From assembly GCA_900472575.1 (NCBI GenBank), contig UCIV01000005.1, positions 166,457-230,456 of the forward strand: a DNA stretch of 64,000 nt, written 5' to 3'. Position 1 is the first letter of the stretch, and every line of letters starts with the position of its first letter. Shown piece after piece: positions 1 to 8,252 of this stretch. The translations under genes and the position numbers were made by a program. The DNA comes from Hyphomicrobiales bacterium (GTDB taxonomy: Bacteria; Pseudomonadota; Alphaproteobacteria; Rhizobiales; Rhizobiaceae). Under the pieces are notes generated by a model. That model did no database searches. It had not been told where the DNA came from and saw only the letters and a program-made list of their open reading frames with translations.

Positions 1-363
1 GCACTTTTGACTACTCAGCAGGATCTGACGAAACTCGACCAGGACGCATTGGCCGTCGTGGAGAAGTTCAAGGCATCCGCACTGATGGAAGCATCAGAGC
101 TCAGAGACAAGCTTGCAGCCAATGACGAGAAGATGAGAACCTCGCAGGCACTGCTCCTGAATATCGAGATGCGCGTGCCGGCGGCCCTATCCGCGCTGAA
201 TGCCGAAGGCCGCCCGCGTACGATCACGAAAATCAGCCGCACGATCAACGGTGCGACGGAGACATTCGTGGTCAAGGACGACGATGCCGTTCAGCCCGGC
301 GACGTCATTCGTGTCGAGCCTCAACAAAATGCGGTGACGCAAAACGGGGGCGCCTCGCAATAA
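1..363 (+). CDS. Polysaccharide export protein, C-terminal part (5' truncated by window edge)
   Basis: The reading frame is open from the first base to the TAA at 361-363. A TTG at position 7 could be read as a start, but the frame continues upstream, so I treat this as the 3' end of a longer gene. The visible part has a charged helical, probably coiled-coil stretch (about residues 5-55) and then a short beta-rich tail with VQPGDVIRVE. An 'xxPGDxIxV' ending is typical of Wza/ExoF-type periplasmic and outer-membrane polysaccharide export proteins (established for the family). Its place at the head of a polysaccharide locus fits. The assignment is inferred from a short C-terminus only. Confidence 0.55.
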   Translation, partial: ALLTTQQDLTKLDQDALAVVEKFKASALMEASELRDKLAANDEKMRTSQALLLNIEMRVPAALSALNAEGRPRTITKISRTINGATETFVVKDDDAVQPGDVIRVEPQQNAVTQNGGASQ

Positions 364-479
364 CCGGCATCAACCCTAATAGAGAGGAAAACTCGCCACG
401 GCAGCGCTCGGGGCTTGATCGAACACGCCTAGACATGCGATATTAATATTAGAGAATCCTAATTAAAATTGAGTAATGA

Positions 480-788
480 ATGGCTATTTGGGTCCTGATC
501 CTTTCTGCCGCCATTGGCGCCGTTTGTGGAATCTGGCTTCATGTCGTTGTCTTTACTATACTTTCCGTGTTTGTTGCGATTGTCTATCTCTTGACCGCAG
601 TCCTGTCGGGACTTTCATTGGCATCTACCTTCATATGGATCATGATGCTGAGCACTGCGCTTGGCGCTGGTTATATTGCCTCTCATTTCGTACGCTACGT
701 GGCCCATAGCCGGGCACATAAAGCCAAGCACCGGCATTCGGAGCTGGAATCTGGCACCAAATATCTTCACGATCAGCAACACCCCTGA
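480..788 (+). CDS. Small integral membrane protein of unknown function
   Basis: This is a 102-residue protein with about three hydrophobic segments (roughly residues 3-22, 24-45 and 48-70) and a short hydrophilic, histidine-rich tail (AHKAKHRH near 80). I do not recognise a family. Small membrane proteins of this size in rhizobial polysaccharide loci include ExoX/PsiA-type production inhibitors, but I see no motif that assigns it there. An overlapping ATG at 476 opens a different frame without coherent hydrophobic segments, so 480 is preferred. The preceding 116 bases are AT-rich and could hold a promoter. It may be cotranscribed with the export gene ending at 363. Confidence 0.5.
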   Translation: MAIWVLILSAAIGAVCGIWLHVVVFTILSVFVAIVYLLTAVLSGLSLASTFIWIMMLSTALGAGYIASHFVRYVAHSRAHKAKHRHSELESGTKYLHDQQHP

Positions 789-1151
789 CCAGCGCGGCAG
801 ATAGCCGAAGGCGTGTTCGGGCCGGATGCGGATAATTTCGGCCTATTCGAAGCAAATATTCAAATTTCGCAATCGAATTCCATCCCATGCGCCTGGGATA
901 TACTAAGTCTTCATACGACAATCAAATATACGTATCGACGTTTATTTTCGATAGACGCCGTGTCTATCGCTAGTCTAACCTATCAATACATACAGAAACA
1001 CTGAATAACCGATGATCAATCTATGGAGCATTCACCTCCCTTTCACGAACATCGGAAAATACGGATAATAAAAACGGATATATCCAAGCGATCATCCCAG
1101 AGCCGCTGACCTGCCAGGACACACTCAACTTCCTTGAAGATAGGATCGGAC
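789..1151. other. AT-rich intergenic region upstream of the GH16 gene
   Basis: No convincing gene is present. The region is clearly richer in A and T than the neighbouring genes. It contains a small hairpin (ATCCCA / TGGGAT at 882-887 and 94-99 of the same hundred) and the stronger inverted repeat listed separately at 949-969. It probably contains the promoter of the GH16 gene. A possible 63-codon frame (813-1004) lacks a ribosome binding site and protein-like composition. Confidence 0.5.
949..969. promoter_or_regulatory. Perfect 8-5-8 inverted repeat upstream of GH16 gene
   Basis: Arms CGATAGAC and GTCTATCG are perfect and separated by GCCGT. The site lies about 180 bases upstream of the GH16 start, in an AT-rich non-coding stretch, with no U-run after it, so an operator is more likely than a terminator. 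The bound factor is unknown. Confidence 0.4.
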
Positions 1152-2066
1152 ATGTCGAAGCTGCCGCGTAGAACATTCGTCAAGGCATCGGTACTGGCAG
1201 GGGCCGGGGTGATGCTGGGTGGCCGGGCGCTGGCAGCAAGTGACCCGACCAGCGGACGCCGCCTGATCTTTGACGAGCAATTCCGAACGATCGACTGGAC
1301 GATCTGGGAAGCCGGGCGGAAAGCCACGACATTCGATCCGGGCTTTTACGGCAATTCCGCCTTTGCCCGCAGCACCGGCGAGGAGGGCTTCAATCCTTAC
1401 GCAATCGTCGACGACGACGCGACGGCAAACGGCAAGGCGCTGCAGATCTCGGCAAAATATATCGGACGGCAAATGTCCGTGCCGCATTATTACGGCAACG
1501 GGGATCCGCAGAAGCAATGGATTTCAGGCAATCTTCAGACTGCCCGCGGAGACGGGACAATTCTCAAGGGATGGCGGACCGGCTATTTCGAGACCCGGAT
1601 GATCTTTCCCAAACATCCGCTCACATGGCCCGCCTTCTGGCTGATGAATGGCCGAAGCATTCTTTTCCCGAAAACCAGCATCGAGATCGATGTTGTCGAG
1701 CAGAAGGGGTTCGAGCCGACGAATTACGGTGCCTACCTGCACGAATGGGGCCAGCCGGGAGAACGGCACGCCGAAGTCGGCGTCAGGACGCCGGTCGACA
1801 TGACGACGCAATATTGTCGATACGGGATGCTGGTGACCGAGAGCGAATGCAGGCCGTATTTCGAACGTGAGCCAGTGATCGATCCCGCGAGCGGCCGGCC
1901 GACCGTCTGGCCGATCGGGCGCGCTGCAGAAATCAAGGCCAATAACGATCTCTTCTGGCCGCTCGTGACCCTCGCGCTGCGTGCGGACGTGCCTTACCCG
2001 GACCCCTTGCTTCCCGAACACATGGAGACATCGATGCGAGTGGACTATGTGAAGGTCTATGCGTGA
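1152..2066 (+). CDS. Family 16 glycoside hydrolase, Tat-secreted (polysaccharide-cleaving glycanase)
   Basis: The 304-residue product starts MSKLPRRTFVKAS, a twin-arginine signal with hydrophobic stretch and an Ala-rich cleavage region near residue 29. I chose the ATG at 1152 over the in-frame ATG at 1134 because it begins the Tat signal directly and has AGGATCGGA just upstream. The mature part matches the GH16 beta-jelly-roll: W-rich strands, GYFETRMIFP, FWLMNG, and the catalytic motif EIDVVE with nucleophile and acid/base at E178 and E183. In rhizobia such enzymes (ExoK/ExsH type) trim exopolysaccharide or depolymerise it outside the cytoplasm. Substrate is not shown by sequence. The gene converges on the Wzy-like gene, and their 3' ends overlap by 10 bases. 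Confidence 0.85.
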   Translation: MSKLPRRTFVKASVLAGAGVMLGGRALAASDPTSGRRLIFDEQFRTIDWTIWEAGRKATTFDPGFYGNSAFARSTGEEGFNPYAIVDDDATANGKALQISAKYIGRQMSVPHYYGNGDPQKQWISGNLQTARGDGTILKGWRTGYFETRMIFPKHPLTWPAFWLMNGRSILFPKTSIEIDVVEQKGFEPTNYGAYLHEWGQPGERHAEVGVRTPVDMTTQYCRYGMLVTESECRPYFEREPVIDPASGRPTVWPIGRAAEIKANNDLFWPLVTLALRADVPYPDPLLPEHMETSMRVDYVKVYA

Positions 2067-3454
2067 GCAGGCACCGGCGGCGCGCAAGACGTCTCACGCT
2101 CTTCGGCCGGCACCGCTGTCGCAAGCCCTGCCATGACGAAAAACAAAAGCCCGGTATCCACGGTTGATCCCGACACCGAAGCGCCGATGAGAAGACAAAG
2201 GCAGCCGTTGCGGCCGGCAAGCCGGACATCACTGTCGAATGTCCGCGGCGTTCCCCGCCTGGTGTAAAAGGCAGACAAAAAGAACAGGCCGAAGAAAATC
2301 ACACCCGGAATGCCAACATTGGAAAGAAGCGCAATAATGAAGCTCGATGTGCGGGATGTGCCCAGCCCGACGCCGAGGCCATAAGAGTTGATAAAATTGC
2401 TCCAGCCATAGGCATTCCACATGCCCCGTTCGATGCCGGATGCAGAGTTCGCCTTGCTGAACAGCAGAAGATCAAAATAGGCATAAAGCTGGCGGAAAAG
2501 ATCCTCGTTCATAACGATCATCATGCCGATGAGGACGAGGATGATCGGCGCGAAAAGGACGACGCCGCCACTGATCCGCGTGCCGGACTGGCCGCCGCAG
2601 CGGAAAAAGCAGGTCATGTAAAGGATTGCGAGGCAGACCGGCAGACCGAACAGGCCGGCGGACGAAGTGGACCTGATCACCATGATCGATGTCAGCAGGA
2701 AGAGAAAACCTGTCAATTTGCTGTAGCGCCCGCAAATGCGCATCGTTCCGGCAAAACCCACCACGCCCAGGCTGACACCGGCGAATGTGGAGGCTTCCGG
2801 CCAGGAACCGACAACGCGCTTGACGCCGGCGACAATCGCCTCGTCATGGAACGCATAAGGTGCGTTGCGGATATAGCTGAAGAGTTCCTGGATCGGGGTT
2901 CCGTAGGTGACGAGATCGGCAATGCCGAAGAGCAGGTTGGCGGAAGAGAAGGCCAAGACGGTACCGGTCGCCGCGCGAAATCCTGCCATGGTAGAGGCCA
3001 TCGCGACAATCATGACGAAGGTCACGATATTGGCGGTGTTGTAGATGGCCTGGGTGAGATTGCTGGAAACCGGACCGAGCGGCACCGCGCCGCCGGTCTC
3101 GGGATATTCCGACGAGCCAAGCGGAATGATGTTCATCGTCTCCGCCCACAGCCTCGGAGCGAAAAACCCTGCAAGCACGCCATAGGTCAGAAGGCAGAGA
3201 AGCCAGAAAGCGGGTTGCGGAAAGGCCAGCGCGTCGAGTGCAACCTTCATCTTCTCACGGTAGGAGAGCGTCGCAAGCGCCAGGAAGCCGACGAAGAGAT
3301 GGCCGGGCTGAATGCCTGCCCCGCCGATCATCACCGCAGCCGCTCCGCCGAATATGGTCATCACGCCGAAGGCAATCGCTGTGGCGCGATAACCGGATAT
3401 CAGGCAGAGGATGCCGACGACAAGCGTGAAGATACCGACGGGCGGAATACTCAT
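2057..3454 (-). CDS. O-antigen/exopolysaccharide polymerase-like membrane protein (Wzy type)
   Basis: The 465-residue protein is highly hydrophobic, with about ten to twelve predicted membrane segments and a larger soluble loop in the middle (about residues 105-140 and 180-215). This layout fits the Wzy/O-antigen ligase superfamily, which polymerises lipid-linked repeat units on the periplasmic side. Wzy proteins are poorly conserved, so the call rests on topology and on its neighbours (flippase, sugar-nucleotide enzymes, GH16). The arginine in the GIERGMWNAYG stretch sits where family members often have functional periplasmic residues (inference). It is the last gene in the minus-strand direction here, about 150 bases after the FAD gene, with a palindromic repeat between them. 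Confidence 0.7.
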   Translation of the reverse strand: MSIPPVGIFTLVVGILCLISGYRATAIAFGVMTIFGGAAAVMIGGAGIQPGHLFVGFLALATLSYREKMKVALDALAFPQPAFWLLCLLTYGVLAGFFAPRLWAETMNIIPLGSSEYPETGGAVPLGPVSSNLTQAIYNTANIVTFVMIVAMASTMAGFRAATGTVLAFSSANLLFGIADLVTYGTPIQELFSYIRNAPYAFHDEAIVAGVKRVVGSWPEASTFAGVSLGVVGFAGTMRICGRYSKLTGFLFLLTSIMVIRSTSSAGLFGLPVCLAILYMTCFFRCGGQSGTRISGGVVLFAPIILVLIGMMIVMNEDLFRQLYAYFDLLLFSKANSASGIERGMWNAYGWSNFINSYGLGVGLGTSRTSSFIIALLSNVGIPGVIFFGLFFLSAFYTRRGTPRTFDSDVRLAGRNGCLCLLIGASVSGSTVDTGLLFFVMAGLATAVPAEERETSCAPPVPAHA

Positions 3455-3510
3455 CGCAGCAACCTCGCCGTTGTGGTGAAGTGAGTTTGGCGCGCCGTCG
3501 AGCGAGTGCG

Positions 3511-3606
3511 TTTCCGCGTTTCCTCAAAACGCGAGATCGCTCCATCTCCCTGTTCTGACGCAATTCCGGCCGTAAAACCGGTTCCCACCTTGAAGCGAAT
3601 TGCTCT
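3511..3606. repeat. Rhizobial-style intergenic palindromic repeat
   Basis: The stretch between the FAD and wzy-like genes has several nested inverted repeats: CGCGTTT/AAACGCG (3515-3521 and 3527-3533), GCAATTC/GAATTGC (3560-3566 and 3597-3603) and CCGG-N8-CCGG. The combination of a GACGCAATTCCGG-like segment, an AAACCGG segment and a terminal GAATTGCTCT resembles a widespread intergenic repeat of Rhizobiales genomes, as I recall it. Copy number cannot be seen from one window. Confidence 0.45.
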
Positions 3607-4933
3607 ACTCCTCGACAGTGCCGGTGAGCCCGAGCGCTGCACGTGCGGCTCGTTCACCGCTCAGGAAGGCGGCGTCGGTCCAGATATAGCCCCACTGGCC
3701 GAAGCGACCGCAATATTCGATGCCCACCTCGTCGAGATAGGCATGCACGGTTTCGACGGCGGCTTTTCGGTCAAGATCGAAGATCACGTTGCCAAAGGGC
3801 AACATGATTGCGCTCTTGTGAATGATCTCGGCGCGCGACTGCACGATGCCGGACTTTATCAGCGCATCGATGGCCGGTTCGATCCACTCGTCCGGGCTGC
3901 CGGTTAGCGGCCGGTATTTTTCGCTGAAGTAGATTTCCGCCTGCAGAGCCCCGCAGCCATCGGGAACGCTTTTCTTTGAAAGATTGCCGCGGTAGCTGAC
4001 GCGCGCGAACGGGATGTCCTCATCGTAGAAATAGGACCATTGCGGCTTGGTCTCGATTGGGCGATTGAGCCCGATATTGACGACAACGACCTGGGTGCAG
4101 GCGAGCTTCGCTGCAGCTTCGCAAACATCATCAGGCACACCCTTGATCAGCGGAATGACGATCGGGAGAGGCAGGGACGAAATCAGCTTCTTGAAGTCAT
4201 GCGTCGTGCCGTCCTTGAATGTCAGCTGCTTTTCCTTCGTGTCGATCGCCGCGATCTCGTGGTCGCAGAGCACTTCGGCTTTGTCGTAAAAGCCGCTGAT
4301 GAAGGATTCGAAGCCGCCTTCCGTCGGATAACGGAACTCATTGACGTAAAAAACGTCGAGCGGCTCGTGTTCCAGCGCGCCGCGCAGCACCTCTTCCAGA
4401 TTGGGGCGATAGAGACGCGGTCCCAGCCAGTCCGTCGACATGTTGCTGGCATCCGTGGTGTGATACTTGCGGGTGTAAACTGCCGGGAAGGTTTCGGCGA
4501 AGGTCTTGCCGAAGGCGGCCAGCAGCCAGTCTTCGTAATTGGTGATCTTCGGGTTTTCGATCTGGCGCGCCTCGATGAAATCCTTGATGCAATTGACCAC
4601 CAGCTCGGCCGGCAGGCCGTGAAGGTTGACCTGGGCGGGATGCTTTATCCAGTGCCCCTGCCAGTAGTTGTTGCAATAGACATTGCCGACCTCGAATTTC
4701 TGGCCGGTCGATTCAGCAAACAGATCCTTCACGCGAGGATTTTTCGTGAACGAGATATGCACGCCCTCGTCGAAGACGAAGCCGTCACCATTGCCGAAGC
4801 TCGAGGTCAGGCCGCCCGGCCTGGAGCGCTTGTCGTAGATCCTGGCCCGTATGCCATTGGCAAACAGAACGTTGGCGGCGCCGAACCCGGCCATTCCGCT
4901 GCCCAAGATCGCATATCCCTGATGCTCCATCAT
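3605..4933 (-). CDS. FAD-dependent amine oxidase/UDP-galactopyranose mutase-like protein
   Basis: The 442-residue protein begins with a Rossmann dinucleotide motif, GSGMAG at residues 11-16, followed by an acidic strand end and RPGG, as in the NAD(P)-binding_8 / amino-oxidase superfamily (protoporphyrinogen oxidase and UDP-galactopyranose mutase relatives). The C-terminus has the second FAD contact region (GRFGQWGYIWTDAAFLSGERAA). In polysaccharide clusters such proteins act as sugar mutases or as redox enzymes on sugar nucleotides. The exact reaction is unknown. The gene follows the epimerase gene by 40 bases on the same strand and probably belongs to the same operon. Either of two consecutive Met codons could be the start. 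Confidence 0.7.
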   Translation of the reverse strand: MMEHQGYAILGSGMAGFGAANVLFANGIRARIYDKRSRPGGLTSSFGNGDGFVFDEGVHISFTKNPRVKDLFAESTGQKFEVGNVYCNNYWQGHWIKHPAQVNLHGLPAELVVNCIKDFIEARQIENPKITNYEDWLLAAFGKTFAETFPAVYTRKYHTTDASNMSTDWLGPRLYRPNLEEVLRGALEHEPLDVFYVNEFRYPTEGGFESFISGFYDKAEVLCDHEIAAIDTKEKQLTFKDGTTHDFKKLISSLPLPIVIPLIKGVPDDVCEAAAKLACTQVVVVNIGLNRPIETKPQWSYFYDEDIPFARVSYRGNLSKKSVPDGCGALQAEIYFSEKYRPLTGSPDEWIEPAIDALIKSGIVQSRAEIIHKSAIMLPFGNVIFDLDRKAAVETVHAYLDEVGIEYCGRFGQWGYIWTDAAFLSGERAARAALGLTGTVEE

Positions 4934-4973
4934 CGTTCCCTTATCACCACTCGTCTCTTTTGGTCTCGGCGCT

Positions 4974-6020
4974 TCAGTTTACCCAGCGAACATCGTCGGA
5001 CAGACGCCCCGCATCCATGAGGCGTTCAAGCGTGGTCAGTCGCTTGGCCGCAGCCGGAATGACTTCACGTCCCGCCTGTTTTGCACTCGTCAAACCGTCG
5101 ACCAACCGCGTGATCGATTCAGACAGGGAGACAGCCGGCTGGTGGTCCGGGGCTGCCTTGGCGTAGCGGGTGAAATCCACCTGATAGGAGCGCAGATCCG
5201 GCAGTGCGTCCTTGTTGATCGAGACGCGCGTTCCGGGGATCGCCTGGGCGACGGCCTCGGCAAGCTGGAAGACCTGATAATTGTTCTCGTTGCGGCCGGC
5301 ATTGATCGACACGAAGCGGCCGCCATTGTCGCTATCGCGCTTGATTGCCCATTCCATGGCGCGCGCCATGTCCTTGACATCGATCAGCGGGCGCCAGGGC
5401 GTGCCATCGCTCAGGACCTTGATCTCGCCGGTAGAAAGAGCCGTTGCGACGAAATCGTTCAGCACCAGATCTAGTCTCAACCGCGGGGACTGGCCGCATG
5501 CGGTGGCGAAGCGCAGGCAGGTGATCGCCATGTCCGGCGCTTCCAGCTGTTCCAGCGCCTGTTCGGTGGCGATCTTGGACCTTGCATAGGCGGTCAGCGG
5601 TGTCAGCGTGTCGTTTTCCTTGCGTGGCCCACCCTCGGCAAAGCCGTAGACGCTGCAGCTGGAGGCAAAGACAAAGCTCTTCACACCTGCCTCAGCGGCT
5701 GCCGTGGCGATATCGACGCTGGCGCGGTAATTGATGCCTTCCGTCTGCTTTTCGAAACGGGCGCCGATCGGATCGTTGGAAAGCGCTGCAAGATGTACGA
5801 CCGCATCCACGCCTTCGAGCAATTCCACCGGAAAGTCACGGACATCGCCGAAGACCTGTTTGTCGAGCACACGCTCGGGAAATTCATCAGGCAGCGTCAG
5901 GCATTGGGCGAAATAACCGGTATCGAACCCGATAAGCTCCGCGTCCGGCCAGACCGAGCGAAAATGTGCTGCCACGACCGGGCCGACATAACCCATATTT
6001 CCGGTGATCAGGATACGCAT
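4974..6020 (-). CDS. NAD-dependent sugar-nucleotide epimerase/reductase (extended SDR)
   Basis: The 348-residue protein starts at MRILITGNMGYVG, an extended-SDR GxxGxxG motif (G7, G10, G13). The ATG at 6020 is preferred over upstream codons because the Rossmann strand begins there and AGAGGCGG lies just upstream. The catalytic triad region reads SSCSVYG (about 120-126) and YARSK (Y145, K149). The T-D-E triplet of 4,6-dehydratases is absent; the serine-rich site resembles epimerases and 4-ketoreductases. In this operon it could perform the final 4-keto reduction or epimerisation of a CDP-linked branched sugar (inference). It lies 13 bases downstream of the DUF707 gene. Confidence 0.8.
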   Translation of the reverse strand: MRILITGNMGYVGPVVAAHFRSVWPDAELIGFDTGYFAQCLTLPDEFPERVLDKQVFGDVRDFPVELLEGVDAVVHLAALSNDPIGARFEKQTEGINYRASVDIATAAAEAGVKSFVFASSCSVYGFAEGGPRKENDTLTPLTAYARSKIATEQALEQLEAPDMAITCLRFATACGQSPRLRLDLVLNDFVATALSTGEIKVLSDGTPWRPLIDVKDMARAMEWAIKRDSDNGGRFVSINAGRNENNYQVFQLAEAVAQAIPGTRVSINKDALPDLRSYQVDFTRYAKAAPDHQPAVSLSESITRLVDGLTSAKQAGREVIPAAAKRLTTLERLMDAGRLSDDVRWVN

Positions 6021-6033
6021 ATACGAACCGCCT

Positions 6034-6975
6034 CTATCTTGTGGTTGTGGTTGTCGAAAGAACGGTGACGGCGGGGCTCGCCCCGACCACCTTTTCAAGC
6101 TGCACCGGCCGGTAGCCGATCTGGGTGACCGTGCGTATCAGCATGCCGTAACCCGCCCTTCGGGCTTCGCGCGGTTTGCGCATTGCGCTTGCGGCGCGCA
6201 GGAGATGCAGGCCATTGCGAATATTGGCGGCGAGATGGCTAACCTTGCGGCCGCCATCGGTTATGCCGCCATAGATCAGTTTCGGCTGCGGCACGCCCCG
6301 GAACGTGCTTCTGACCTCCCTCAGGTCGCCCTCCGGGTTCATGCCCAGTCTCTCGAAGGTCTTGTAGACGGCGCCGGTATAAAGCGGCCTGGTGTGCAGG
6401 ATCGGCGAGGCATCGATGAAGGCGGCGCGATAGGCCGGTTTTGCCATCATCATGGCCCAGATATCATCCAGCCCCCAGCCGGTCGGCCAACGGGCAAGGA
6501 TGGGAAGGAGCGTGCGCAGATAATCCGTGCGGATAATCGGGCACATCGGTTCGACATAATTCGAATATCGCAGCGTGAAACCCGGGCAATGCGCCGTGAC
6601 CGGATAGGAAATATGGCTCGACGGGAGGAGTGACGGCTGGCCTATATCCAGATCGTTCGACGTCATGAGGTCGAACAGGTTCGACAGGCCATTCGGCTCG
6701 AACAGCAGGTCGTCATCGGGAAACATGATGTAGTCGTAGCGGTCAAGCAGATCGGGATTGGCCCGCAGGTAGCGACAGGCGCTATCCCATTTCGTGCCGG
6801 TGTCGACGGAGAGCGGAAAGTCTCCGTCATCGAGATCCGACTGCTGCTCGTCATAAGTGCTCAGCTGCAAATCCCAGTTTCGCGACGCCTTCGGCTCGAC
6901 CAGCCAGTTGCTATGCAGCGACAGGCGGCCGACGCGTGCGAATACGAGGTTACGGACTTTGTTGGCGTCAGACAT
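6034..6975 (-). CDS. DUF707 family protein (possible glycosyltransferase)
   Basis: The 313-residue soluble protein carries YDYIMFPDDDL near residue 85, resembling a DxD metal/nucleotide-sugar site, and WPTGWGLDDIW near 165, both of which I recognise from DUF707 proteins of bacteria and plants. DUF707 members are found in glycan loci but have no firmly established activity; a GT-A glycosyltransferase role is inferred from the DDD motif. The start codon is embedded in the stop of the C-methyltransferase gene (TGATG overlap) with a strong GAGGTGGG ribosome site, so translation is coupled. The C-terminus is basic and ends in a run of threonines from a short CCACAACC-like repeat. Confidence 0.65.
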   Translation of the reverse strand: MSDANKVRNLVFARVGRLSLHSNWLVEPKASRNWDLQLSTYDEQQSDLDDGDFPLSVDTGTKWDSACRYLRANPDLLDRYDYIMFPDDDLLFEPNGLSNLFDLMTSNDLDIGQPSLLPSSHISYPVTAHCPGFTLRYSNYVEPMCPIIRTDYLRTLLPILARWPTGWGLDDIWAMMMAKPAYRAAFIDASPILHTRPLYTGAVYKTFERLGMNPEGDLREVRSTFRGVPQPKLIYGGITDGGRKVSHLAANIRNGLHLLRAASAMRKPREARRAGYGMLIRTVTQIGYRPVQLEKVVGASPAVTVLSTTTTTR

Positions 6976-8252
6976 CAGCCCACCTCGATCTCCTGAGGAT
7001 AGGGAATGGCTTTGAGGAAGGTTCCGCCCTTCTTCTTGTAATCCGCCTGCTGGGCGACGATCTCGTCGGCAAAATTCCAGGGCAGGATGAGCAGATAATC
7101 GGTCGGCGCGGTAACCAGCTCCTCGACCGGCCGGATCGGCAAGCGAACGCCGGGCATGAACTTGCCTACCTTGTGGGTGTTGCGGTCCACGACATAGGAG
7201 ATCGTACCGGCGGGCAGATCGGCATAGTTCAGAAGCGTCGCACCCTTGGCGGCCGCGCCATAGGCGGCGATCGTCTTGCCTTCTTCACGGAAGGCGCCGA
7301 GCATCTTCCGCAAGTCATCACGGATGCCGGAAACGCGCAGGCCGAAATCACGGTAGCAATCGAAGCCGGTCAGGCCCATCGCATCTTCTTCCGCCTGCAT
7401 CTTCTGCAGCCGTTCGGACTTGCCCTCGGTCTTGGAGACCCGCAAACGCAGCGAGCCGCCATGGATATCGAGTTTCTTGGCATCGTTGAGATAAAGCCCA
7501 TGACGGCCCATCAGCGGTTCGAGGGCTGCCAGCGAATAATAGAAGAAATGCTCGTGGTAGATCGTGTCGAAGGCGCAGGTTTCGATCAGATCCTTGACGT
7601 AAGGGAATTCGAATTCGGCAATGCCGTCATCGGCCAGCAGAATGGCGAAACCTTCGACGAAATAGTTGATGTCGTTGACATGGGCGAGCACGTTATTGGC
7701 CAGCATGACCGACGCGCGCTTGCCTTCGGCAACCAGCTTCGTTGCCACGTCCTTGCCGAAGAAATCGATGACCGTCGGCACGCCGATCTCGATCGCCGCC
7801 TTGGCCGGGCCGCCGGCAGGATCGATGCCGAGGACCGGAATGCCGTGCTCGACGAAATTCTTCAAAAGATAACCGTCATTGCTGGCAATCTCGACGACAA
7901 GATTGTCGGCTCCCAGACCCCGTTCCGCGATTAGATCGAGTGCGTGTTCGCGGCTATGGGCAAGAAGGGCCGGAATGAAGGACGAGAAATACGGATAATC
8001 CTGGCCAAAAAGGATTTCCGGCGGCACATCCTCGCTGACCTGCAAGAGGCCGCATTCCTGGCAGAGCACCACTTCCAGCGGAAACAGCGGCTCCAGAACG
8101 CCGAGCTGTTCGGGTTCGAGCAGCGCGTTTGCAAGCGGCTGATTGCCGAGATCGAGGATCGTATCGAGATGATTTCCGCCGCAGGACCTGCAGGCTGTGA
8201 TACGGCCGGACTTCGGCGTTGATGCTTCCACCTGAATGCTTGCGATAGTCAT
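6975..8252 (-). CDS. SAM-dependent sugar C-methyltransferase (NovU/TylC3 type)
   Basis: The 425-residue protein has the three-part layout of sugar C-methyltransferases. An N-terminal zinc-binding domain has C21xxC24 and C64xxC67. A SAM-binding Rossmann core has VVEIASNDGYLL near 118, with DxGxGxG replaced by the family's ASNDGYLL. A C-terminal domain contains YGAAAKGATLLNY. Characterised relatives add a methyl group to C-3 (or C-5) of 4-keto-6-deoxy sugar nucleotides, giving branched sugars. The start overlaps the stop of the upstream DUF4910 gene (ATGA). Together with rfbF and the rfbC-like epimerase this suggests a CDP-linked methyl-branched sugar (inference). Confidence 0.85.
   Translation of the reverse strand: MTIASIQVEASTPKSGRITACRSCGGNHLDTILDLGNQPLANALLEPEQLGVLEPLFPLEVVLCQECGLLQVSEDVPPEILFGQDYPYFSSFIPALLAHSREHALDLIAERGLGADNLVVEIASNDGYLLKNFVEHGIPVLGIDPAGGPAKAAIEIGVPTVIDFFGKDVATKLVAEGKRASVMLANNVLAHVNDINYFVEGFAILLADDGIAEFEFPYVKDLIETCAFDTIYHEHFFYYSLAALEPLMGRHGLYLNDAKKLDIHGGSLRLRVSKTEGKSERLQKMQAEEDAMGLTGFDCYRDFGLRVSGIRDDLRKMLGAFREEGKTIAAYGAAAKGATLLNYADLPAGTISYVVDRNTHKVGKFMPGVRLPIRPVEELVTAPTDYLLILPWNFADEIVAQQADYKKKGGTFLKAIPYPQEIEVG

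Noticed and set aside
476..709. Alternative frame from ATG 476
   Set aside because: The 480 frame gives a consistent membrane protein, whereas this one has no hydrophobic pattern.
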